The notes under the pieces: generated by a model | Seen by the model: the letters and a program-made list of their open reading frames with translations, nothing else | What the model was told of the DNA's origin: nothing | Databases searched by the model: none | Shown here: in pieces, positions 5,860 to 11,505 of the stretch | Layout: every line of letters begins with the position of its first letter | How positions within the stretch are numbered: the stretch's first letter is position 1 | Source: JAZQLP01 sp045629205 | GTDB lineage: Bacteria > Bacillota > Clostridia > Oscillospirales > UBA644 | Assembly: GCA_045629205.1 (NCBI GenBank) | Contig: JAZQQT010000070.1 | Coordinates: forward strand, 1 to 11,505 | DNA length: 11,505 nt | Direction: 5' to 3' | Position numbers and translations under genes: made by a program

Positions 5860-6990
5860 ATGTTCAAAAATGAAAATGACATTTTGAGAATCTTTTTTTC
5901 AGGCAGGATCGACTCTTCTACCGTCAAGAATGCGGAAGAAGAATACGAAAAAGCCGTTTCCGGCTCGGAATACAGCAGAATAATCTTAGATATCAAGCAT
6001 CTGGAATACATTTCAAGCGCCGGACTGCGACTGATTCTTAAAATAAAAAAAGAAAACAAAGATACCGAGATCGTTAATGCTTCCTCTGACGTTTATGATA
6101 TTTTTGAAATGACCGGTTTTACCGAAATGCTTCCGATAAAAAAAACTTTAAGAGAAATATCTATCGACGGTGCCGCAAAAATCGGAGAAGGAGCTGTTGG
6201 TAAAATATACAAGATCACAGATGACACCATCGTCAAGCTTTTCAAATCCGGCAATCTCGCAGATATCGAGAGAGAAAGAAATCTCGCAAAAAAAGCGTTT
6301 ATCCTCGGAATCCCGACATATATATCGTTCGACACAGTTATTGTCAACGGTAAATACGCTTCCGTTTTTGAACTTGTCAATGCGGCTGCGTTATCAACCT
6401 TTTATAAAACCGATTGGGAGCACCGTAACATTTACAATCAAAAGACTGTCGAACTTATGAAAAAAATTCACTCAGTCGAATCTGATGATGAAATTTTCAA
6501 CAAGGCAGCCGAAAATTATAAAAATTATATTAAAACGACCGAGTTATTCACGGCAGAGGAAAAGAACAACATTCTTGCAATCATTAATTCCATTCCGGAA
6601 ACGAACGGACTTATACACGGCGACTTTCATTTTAACAATATTATGATTCACGATGATGAAATAACCGTAATCGATATGGATTCCATCGCTGCGGGAAGCC
6701 CTGTTTATGAGCATGCAGCGCTATTTTGCGCATACGTCGGTTTTTCTGAGGTTGACAGAGACAACGCCCTGTCGTTCCACGGAATGGAGCCTGAAAAACT
6801 GGAAGAAATTTTTTTCGGAATTTTTAACGGATATTATGCCGACAAATCGGAAACCGAGAGGGCTGAATTACTTAAAGTCATAAAAATGCTCGGTTATCTT
6901 CTTGTTGTCATTTATACCGAAAATGACGACAACAAGAAGATAACATTTAATCACTGCATGAATAAGGTCAAAGAACTTTCGGCAAACTGA
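5860..6990 (+). CDS. STAS domain fused to APH-like kinase (TIGR02172-type)
   Basis: This 376-residue cytoplasmic protein has two domains. Residues 1-97 form a STAS (anti-anti-sigma-like) domain: LRIFFSGRIDSSTV (9-22), IILDIKHLEYISSAGLRLIL (41-60), then a helix and IFEMTGFTEM. Ser53 aligns with the phosphoacceptor serine of SpoIIAA/RsbV proteins. Residues 100-376 form a phosphotransferase of the aminoglycoside/choline kinase fold: glycine-rich IGEGAVGKIY (108-117), ATP-binding Lys126, the catalytic loop HGDFHFNN (253-260, catalytic Asp255) and the metal-binding IDMD (271-274). The architecture matches a paralogous family modelled as TIGR02172, with no assigned substrate. It is more likely a regulatory or small-molecule kinase than an antibiotic-resistance enzyme. 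Start: ATG 5860 with GAGG at 5851-5854. The DUF4186 gene follows one base after the stop. Confidence 0.85.
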   Translation: MFKNENDILRIFFSGRIDSSTVKNAEEEYEKAVSGSEYSRIILDIKHLEYISSAGLRLILKIKKENKDTEIVNASSDVYDIFEMTGFTEMLPIKKTLREISIDGAAKIGEGAVGKIYKITDDTIVKLFKSGNLADIERERNLAKKAFILGIPTYISFDTVIVNGKYASVFELVNAAALSTFYKTDWEHRNIYNQKTVELMKKIHSVESDDEIFNKAAENYKNYIKTTELFTAEEKNNILAIINSIPETNGLIHGDFHFNNIMIHDDEITVIDMDSIAAGSPVYEHAALFCAYVGFSEVDRDNALSFHGMEPEKLEEIFFGIFNGYYADKSETERAELLKVIKMLGYLLVVIYTENDDNKKITFNHCMNKVKELSAN

Positions 6991-6991
6991 T

Positions 6992-7345
6992 ATGCAGACA
7001 ATTGAAGAGGCACTTGACAAACTTGCAAAATCAAAATTCAGGTCAAGTTTTCACCTTACGACGAAAGACAAAGAATATATAGCAAGGGTCGGACTTCCGA
7101 CCGTAAAAAAGCACGCGGAGGTCTTTATCCGCCAACGGCTTGCGCCTGCAGAAATACCGAATGACGGCAAACAGACACCGATGCGTGGACATCCCGTTTT
7201 TAAAGCGCAGCATGCCTGCGCGTGCTGCTGCAGAGGCTGCCTCGAAAAATGGTATAAAGTCCGTAAAGGCAAGAAACTTAACAGCGAAGAACAGACAAAA
7301 ATAGTCAATCTTTTAATGAGATGGATAGAGAAACAGATAATGTAA
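6992..7345 (+). CDS. DUF4186 family protein with Cys-rich cluster
   Basis: This 117-residue protein matches the DUF4186 family by the conserved core RLAPAEIPNDGKQTPMRGHP (49-68) and the cluster HACACCCRGC (74-83), followed by LEKWYKVRKGK. The function of the family is not known to me. The His74, Cys76, Cys78-80 and Cys83 set suggests metal binding or a redox role, by inference. Length is normal and the gene looks intact. It starts at ATG 6992, one base after the TGA of the STAS-kinase gene, without a convincing Shine-Dalgarno, so it is probably translated by coupling to the upstream gene. No signal peptide or membrane segment is seen, so it should be cytoplasmic. Tight linkage suggests a shared pathway with the kinase, but this is only inference. 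Confidence 0.82.
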   Translation: MQTIEEALDKLAKSKFRSSFHLTTKDKEYIARVGLPTVKKHAEVFIRQRLAPAEIPNDGKQTPMRGHPVFKAQHACACCCRGCLEKWYKVRKGKKLNSEEQTKIVNLLMRWIEKQIM

Positions 7346-7373
7346 ATAAATTTGCATTGTTGTTTTTTTGTCA

Positions 7374-7401
7374 TTGTTTTTTATTAAAGAAAGAGTATTA
7401 T
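7374..7401 (+). promoter_or_regulatory. Possible promoter of the HisJ-family/MATE/lipoprotein unit
   Basis: The 99-bp gap after DUF4186 is very AT-rich. TTGTTT (7374-7379), a 16-bp spacer and TATTAT (7396-7401) are the best pair before the RBS at 7435. The composition makes chance matches likely. No hairpin terminator for the upstream unit is visible, so read-through is possible. Confidence 0.35.
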
Positions 7402-7444
7402 AAAATAATAATATAAATCTAATTTGTATTAATCGGAGATTATT

Positions 7445-8227
7445 ATGTTTGCAAACTATCATACTCATACATATATGTGCGGACACGCATCAGGAACACC
7501 CAGAGAATACGTTGAAGCGGCAATAAAATGCGGTCTTAAAGAACTCGGATTTTCAGATCACGGGCCATACCGTTTCACAAACGGAGGAGAATCGGACTAC
7601 TGTGTCCAAATCAAAGATATACCGGAATATTTCCGGATGCTTACGGAACTTAAAAACGAATATAAATCCGATATAAATATTTACATCGGCTTTGAAGCCG
7701 AATACTATCCGTCACTTTTCCCCTCTTTTCTTGAAAGACTTAAGCCGTATCCGCTTGACTATCTGATCTGCGGACAGCATTTTATTGCGCCGGATGTTTA
7801 CGATTACGGTGACCACGATCTGCCGATATACAGAAAATATATCAAGCGTCTGATCGACGCGCTGAAAACCGGATGCTACACGTACGTTGCACATCCGGAC
7901 CTTATGGGACTTGGACCCGAAAACGAAAAGGATTTTGAAAAGGAAACCATGCCGTTGATCGAATTTATGGCAAAACACGATTTTCCATACGAAATCAACC
8001 TTCTCGGTCACAGCGAAAAAAGATATTACCCTTCCGACCGTTTTGCAAAACTCGCCGTTGAAGCTGGATGTAAAGCGATTATCGGCTTTGACGCGCATAA
8101 TCCGGATGCGTTTTCGAATCCCGATTTTTATAAAGGATGCGTTGAATTTGCAGAAAAACACGGTTTCACACTCATTGACAGAATGCCATTACGCAGCATA
8201 AAAAATCCGCAACCGATTGAGGACTGA
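7445..8227 (+). CDS. hisJ: PHP-domain phosphatase, histidinol-phosphatase HisJ family
   Basis: This 260-residue cytoplasmic metalloenzyme belongs to the PHP superfamily. Family members related to HisJ/HisK remove the phosphate of L-histidinol phosphate in histidine synthesis, but many relatives act on other phosphate esters. The metal-binding motifs are complete: His6-x-His8, SDH ending at His39, Glu84, GQHF with His112, AHPD with His150, and GFDAH with Asp216 and His218. The length is close to the usual 260-280. Start: ATG 7445, six bases after GGAG (7435-7438). No other histidine-biosynthesis gene is nearby. It is followed nine bases later by a MATE exporter, so the histidine role is not supported by context. 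The symbol reflects the family name rather than proven function. Confidence 0.82.
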   Translation: MFANYHTHTYMCGHASGTPREYVEAAIKCGLKELGFSDHGPYRFTNGGESDYCVQIKDIPEYFRMLTELKNEYKSDINIYIGFEAEYYPSLFPSFLERLKPYPLDYLICGQHFIAPDVYDYGDHDLPIYRKYIKRLIDALKTGCYTYVAHPDLMGLGPENEKDFEKETMPLIEFMAKHDFPYEINLLGHSEKRYYPSDRFAKLAVEAGCKAIIGFDAHNPDAFSNPDFYKGCVEFAEKHGFTLIDRMPLRSIKNPQPIED

Positions 8228-8236
8228 AATAATCTG

Positions 8237-9646
8237 ATGCCAAAATCTTTATTATTGAACAGAAAACAACAGGATATGACACAGGGCAGCATCGTAAAGA
8301 ACATCATTATCTTTGCGCTGCCGCTTCTTGCAGGAAATCTTTTTCAGCAGCTGTATAATATGGTCGATACCTGGGTCATCGGACAGACAGGTGAAAACGG
8401 TGCTTATGCAGCTGTCGGAAGCGTGGGGCCGATAACAAATATTCTGATAGGCTTCTTTATGGGTCTTTCAACAGGTTCGAGCGTTGTTATTGCTCAGTAT
8501 TACGGAGCAAAGAACGAAGATGGCGTAAAAAAGGCCTCCCATACATCAGTGGCAATGACATTGATCATGGGCATCCTTTTTACCGTTATAGGGCTTTTAA
8601 TGACCCCCCTGCTTGTATCGTTAATGTTCAGAGATAACGTATCGGTCGCAGGATACGCAAAGACATACGTGCTGATTTATTTTCTAGGCACACTGCCGAA
8701 TATGATATATAATATTGGTTCTGGGATTTTAAGAGCAATAGGAGACTCCAGCCGTCCGTTTTATTTCCTTACAGCAGCGATGCTTTCAAATGTCGTCCTC
8801 GACCTGTTCTTTGTTTTCGTATTCAAAATGGGTGTTGCCGGGGTTGCCCTTGCAACTATTCTTTCACAGACGATTTCGGCTGTTCTGGTTACAATTACCC
8901 TGCTGAAAACCGACACATGGATAAAAATCGAGATCAAAGACCTGAAAATCGACTGGAATCTGTTCGGAAAAATATTTAAAATCGGCATTCCCGCAGGAAT
9001 ACAGCTTGCGCTGACAGCTTTTTCAAACGTCTTTGTTCAATCATATATTGCGGGGATAAACGTTATTCCCGGCATAACAGAGGCAGGAAAAGATATAAGC
9101 ACCATTGCTCTTGCCGGATGGACATCGTATTCCAAAATCGATATGTTTATTTTCCTTCCGATGCAATCCATTGCGCTTGCAGCCACGACTTTTGTGGGAC
9201 AAAACATCGGATGCGGAAACATCAAACGTGCAAAACAGGGAGCGTGGACTTCTTTTCTTCTTACACTCGGCATAACATGCGTTCTTATATTTTCCATTGA
9301 GATTTTTACATCACCGATCACATCGATTTTCAATCCCGATCCGGATGTCGTTCACTGTTCCGTTATTCTGCTGCAGACACTCACACCTTTTTATGTATTC
9401 TGCTGTGTCAATCAGGTCCTGTCGGCATCCCTTCGCGGAGCCGGAAATACGATTGCACCAACTCTTGCAATGCTCGGAGCATTCGTCGGATTCAGACAAC
9501 TATACCTTTTTATTATCTCAACATACGTTTCAAAAGCGCTTATACCGATCGCAATGAGCTATCCTGCAGGATGGTTTATGTGCAGCATAATAGTTCTCAC
9601 AACGTTTTTCCTTTATGATTTCTCAAAAGGAAAACTTACAAAATAA
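8237..9646 (+). CDS. MATE family efflux transporter
   Basis: This 469-residue integral membrane protein exports drugs or metabolites in exchange for Na+ or H+. It has the MATE hallmark start MTQGSIVKNIIIFALPLLAG (14-33) followed by NLFQQLYNMVDTWVIGQ, and the second-half counterpart near SYSKIDMFIFLPMQSIALAATTFVGQNIG, with around twelve hydrophobic segments. The length is typical (440-470). Substrate cannot be predicted. The start at ATG 8237 lies nine bases after the phosphatase stop. The nearest Shine-Dalgarno-like GAGG (8219-8222) is 14 bases away, which is long. Met14 at 8276 has AGGA only one base before it. The true start is therefore uncertain, and translation may be coupled. The following lipoprotein gene is 23 bases downstream with no terminator between, so all three form one probable operon. 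Confidence 0.92.
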   Translation: MPKSLLLNRKQQDMTQGSIVKNIIIFALPLLAGNLFQQLYNMVDTWVIGQTGENGAYAAVGSVGPITNILIGFFMGLSTGSSVVIAQYYGAKNEDGVKKASHTSVAMTLIMGILFTVIGLLMTPLLVSLMFRDNVSVAGYAKTYVLIYFLGTLPNMIYNIGSGILRAIGDSSRPFYFLTAAMLSNVVLDLFFVFVFKMGVAGVALATILSQTISAVLVTITLLKTDTWIKIEIKDLKIDWNLFGKIFKIGIPAGIQLALTAFSNVFVQSYIAGINVIPGITEAGKDISTIALAGWTSYSKIDMFIFLPMQSIALAATTFVGQNIGCGNIKRAKQGAWTSFLLTLGITCVLIFSIEIFTSPITSIFNPDPDVVHCSVILLQTLTPFYVFCCVNQVLSASLRGAGNTIAPTLAMLGAFVGFRQLYLFIISTYVSKALIPIAMSYPAGWFMCSIIVLTTFFLYDFSKGKLTK

Positions 9647-9669
9647 AACATGTTTACGCGGAGGAAACT

Positions 9670-10290
9670 ATGCTTAAAAAATTTATGATCAAAGCACTGG
9701 CTCTTTTTGTAATCGTATCTTGTCTGTTAAGTTTTGCGGCATGTGAAACAAAACCGAAGGAAACAGAGAAAGAGCCCCAATCTCAAACCGATACGGAGAA
9801 TAAAGAAAAGGATTCCGAAACCGATTCACCGGCGACAGAAAAGGACCCCGAACAGCAAACAGAACCCGACCCGGAACATGAGCAGCCTGAAAGTCCAGAA
9901 GAAACAAAAGCAAACGACGTCATCAAAAAAATAAGCGGAGCTTCAGATGAAGCAGGTATTTACTCCGTCAGTATAGAACTGAGCGACAAAGCCGCCGATA
10001 AGGGCACGGTTGAAATGGTTTATTACGGATCGAAAGGATCCCCTCAGGAAAATTCTGTGGTAAATACTTTCCGTATTGAATATTACAAAGATGCAAACGG
10101 TCTGTTTGAAATCAATACTTTCTTTGACGGAGAAGTATATGCGAACTATCATAAGCAGAATAAAGTAAAGGTTGTAAACGGATTCAGCGCAAACCTCAGA
10201 GCCCGCAACGTAATTATTTCTTATACGCCGGACGGCGGAGAAACTCAGGAAATTTACAGAGCAGACGCTGAACAGTTTTACCACAACTGA
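9670..10290 (+). CDS. Small lipoprotein of unknown function with charged linker
   Basis: This 206-residue protein has a lipoprotein signal: KK at 3-4, a hydrophobic core to about residue 22 and the lipobox FAAC with Cys25. It should be anchored on the outer membrane face. Residues 27-80 are a low-complexity linker of Glu, Lys, Thr, Pro, Asp, Gln and Ser. The remaining 125 residues form a compact domain with alternating beta-type stretches (AGIYSVSIELSD, GTVEMVYYGSKG, TFRIEYYKDANGLFEINTFFDGEVYANY, NVIISYTPDGG). I do not recognise the domain. Start: ATG 9670, five bases after GGAGG (9660-9664), the best Shine-Dalgarno in the operon. It follows the MATE gene by 23 bases, so it may work at the same membrane, but no functional link is shown. 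Similar lipoproteins are common in Clostridia as solitary surface proteins. Confidence 0.75.
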   Translation: MLKKFMIKALALFVIVSCLLSFAACETKPKETEKEPQSQTDTENKEKDSETDSPATEKDPEQQTEPDPEHEQPESPEETKANDVIKKISGASDEAGIYSVSIELSDKAADKGTVEMVYYGSKGSPQENSVVNTFRIEYYKDANGLFEINTFFDGEVYANYHKQNKVKVVNGFSANLRARNVIISYTPDGGETQEIYRADAEQFYHN

Positions 10291-10418
10291 CGAAATATAA
10301 AAATTACCGACATCGCGAACGCTTGCGCGTTTACAATGACAAAGTATATTCGCATAACAGAGTGAACACTTTGATACGGTAAAAAACAAATTATTTACAT
10401 GATGTAATGGAGGTTATA
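10291..10418 (+). promoter_or_regulatory. Intergenic gap with weak hairpin and possible promoter
   Basis: AACGC (10318-10322) can pair with GCGTT (10327-10331) around TTGC, a weak 5-bp stem without a proper T-run. Two poor promoter candidates exist: TTGCGC (10323-10328) with TATATT (10345-10350, spacer 16), and TTGATA (10371-10376) with TTTACA (10394-10399, spacer 17). A good Shine-Dalgarno GGAGG (10409-10413) serves the gene at 10419. Confidence 0.3.
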
Positions 10419-11505
10419 ATGAAGAATAATTTAAAAAGTATATTTATAATATTTTTATTTTCAATTATACTAATCGGCTTTACATCATGCACTTTATTAG
10501 ACGATTATCAAGTAAACGAAACAAGCAATTCCGGTATTGATGAACAAAACACTGACATTATTAACGAACAGATTGATCGGTCTATTGAACAATGTCAGCA
10601 CGCTGTTACTTCATTCCAGAATATAATTGAACCATCATGTATATCATGCGGATATACCGGTGACTTGGTTTGCTGTGAGTGCGGAGTTGTCTTGGAATAC
10701 GGAACAGGAATAAGTGCAACGGGACATTCGATATCAAACGAAAACATCATTGCTACTTCATGCACACAATCTGGTTATTCAGGAGACAAAACATGCTCAG
10801 TATGCAACGAAACGATTGAAAAAGGAAATATTATTGAACCAACAGGGCATACAATAATTACAACCGGTGAAATAAAAGCCACTTGTGCGCAGCAAGGATA
10901 TACCGGCGACAAGGTTTGCTCTATATGCGGTGACACAATCGAAAAAGGGACAGTAATTGAAGCCGATGAGCATACTGTCGAAACAGTCGGTGAGATAAAA
11001 GCAACTTGTGAACAACAAGGATATACAGGCGACAAGGTTTGCTCGATATGCGGTGAATTAATCGAAAAAGGGTCAACAATAGAATCCGGAAAACATTCAC
11101 TCAAAACAGTCGGTGCTAAAGAAGCAACATGTGAAAAAAAAGGATATACAGGTGACAAGGTTTGTTCAATATGCGAAAAAACGATTGAAAAAGGAACCAA
11201 TATAGAACCGACAGGACATCTGCACACAAAACTTGTAAACAAAAAAGACGCGACAGAATATTCAGAAGGTTATACAGGAGATTTGAAATGTTCGGATTGC
11301 GGAGCAATAATTTCAACAGGAACACCTATTCCAATAATCACAAGAGCAGCAAAAAGCGATAATACCAATGGAGAAATGGTTTGGATACCAACACACGGGG
11401 GAACAAAATACCACAAAAACGCAAATTGCAGCAATATGACAAATCCAGATTATGTTGATATAGAAACAGCCATTCGGCTAGGTTTTACCGCTTGTAAAAA
11501 ATGTT
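10419..11505 (+). CDS. Cys-rich tandem-repeat lipoprotein (3' end outside window)
   Basis: An open frame of 362 codons runs from ATG 10419 (GGAGG five bases upstream) to the window edge without a stop. The signal peptide has Lys2 and Lys6, a hydrophobic core at 8-21 and the lipobox FTSC with Cys24, so a membrane-anchored surface protein is expected. Residues 62-103 are a diverged repeat. Residues 104-267 are four units of exactly 41 residues, each with core GYTGDKVCSICGxxIEKG and a Cys-x10-Cys-x2-Cys-x14-His pattern. Residues 268-310 are a degenerate unit that has lost the first Cys (Glu280). The tail at 321-362 (VWIPTHGGTKYHKNANC, then GFTACKKC) resembles the small YH-C-CxxC domain related to the Ada metal-binding fold, found at the ends of many clostridial surface and nuclease-like proteins. 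Repeats of this type are frequent in Clostridia, but their function is unknown. Zinc binding or disulfide formation is inferred. Codon use looks more A-rich than in the genes before it. Confidence 0.85.
   Translation, partial: MKNNLKSIFIIFLFSIILIGFTSCTLLDDYQVNETSNSGIDEQNTDIINEQIDRSIEQCQHAVTSFQNIIEPSCISCGYTGDLVCCECGVVLEYGTGISATGHSISNENIIATSCTQSGYSGDKTCSVCNETIEKGNIIEPTGHTIITTGEIKATCAQQGYTGDKVCSICGDTIEKGTVIEADEHTVETVGEIKATCEQQGYTGDKVCSICGELIEKGSTIESGKHSLKTVGAKEATCEKKGYTGDKVCSICEKTIEKGTNIEPTGHLHTKLVNKKDATEYSEGYTGDLKCSDCGAIISTGTPIPIITRAAKSDNTNGEMVWIPTHGGTKYHKNANCSNMTNPDYVDIETAIRLGFTACKKC
10728..11219 (+). repeat. Four 123-bp tandem coding repeats
   Basis: Units start at 10728, 10851, 10974 and 11097, each exactly 123 bp (41 codons). 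The inner stretch GGATATAC-GGCGACAAGGTTTGC is nearly identical in the second and third units, with mostly third-position changes elsewhere. A diverged copy precedes the first unit, and a degenerate one follows the fourth (11220 to about 11348). The pattern points to in-frame duplication, with the middle copies the youngest. Confidence 0.9.

Noticed and set aside
5860..6990. Aminoglycoside resistance gene
   Set aside because: The kinase fold is shared, but the STAS fusion and overall pattern match the uncharacterised TIGR02172-type family rather than resistance enzymes.
10318..10331. Intrinsic terminator after the small lipoprotein gene
   Set aside because: The stem is only five base pairs and no T-run follows.
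10728..11219. CRISPR-like array because of regular spacing
   Set aside because: The 123-bp units are contiguous, coding and without unique spacers; they are protein tandem repeats.
10775..11325. Minus-strand repeat-containing frames opposite the Cys-rich gene
   Set aside because: Their repetitiveness is only the mirror of the 123-bp repeats. The plus frame has RBS, signal peptide and conserved Cys/His.

Overview
The window reads like a chromosomal segment of a gut-type, moderately AT-rich member of the Bacillota (class Clostridia). The reasons are consistent GGAGG-type ribosome binding sites, sigma-A-like promoters with 17-bp spacers, Gram-positive lipoprotein signals ending in a lipobox cysteine, and protein families common in Clostridia. 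The genus cannot be named from the sequence alone.

Layout. (1) 1-446 is a patchwork. It has the 5' end of an IS3-type transposase orfA on the minus strand with its promoter, a 12-bp inverted repeat, a short perfect hairpin, and a 41-codon gene with its own promoter and RBS. That small gene encodes only the start of a four-helix-bundle (S23/Avd-like) protein. (2) 465-1271 is a GNAT-type acetyltransferase whose promoter lies in the last codons of the small gene. (3) 1450-2778 is a cytoplasmic-looking GH32 fructan or sucrose hydrolase, ending at a hairpin at 2821-2848 shared with the convergent operon. (4) 5728 down to 2863 (minus strand) is a two-gene operon: a large right-handed parallel beta-helix lipoprotein, then a CBM9-like carbohydrate-binding protein whose Shine-Dalgarno overlaps the upstream stop codon. 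(5) At 5756-5820 two strong promoters sit back to back. The rightward one drives a STAS-kinase fusion (TIGR02172-like) followed one base later by a DUF4186 gene. (6) 7445-10290 is a probable three-gene operon: a HisJ-family PHP phosphatase, a MATE exporter and a small lipoprotein with a charged linker. (7) 10419 to the window end is a truncated Cys-rich lipoprotein with four exact-length 41-residue (123-bp) tandem repeats, each carrying a C-x10-C-x2-C-x14-H set. It then has an Ada-like YH-C-CxxC tail.

How the genes work together. The GH32 enzyme and the beta-helix/CBM9 pair suggest carbohydrate use: the beta-helix protein is outside the cell and anchored in the membrane, and the GH32 enzyme is inside. 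They are in separate transcription units, with no sugar transporter or regulator in view. The STAS-kinase plus DUF4186 pair looks regulatory but has no known substrate. No complete defence system, CRISPR array, tRNA or rRNA gene is seen. The most unusual items are the STAS-kinase/DUF4186 pair, the C3H repeat lipoprotein and the promoter-bearing four-helix-bundle fragment.
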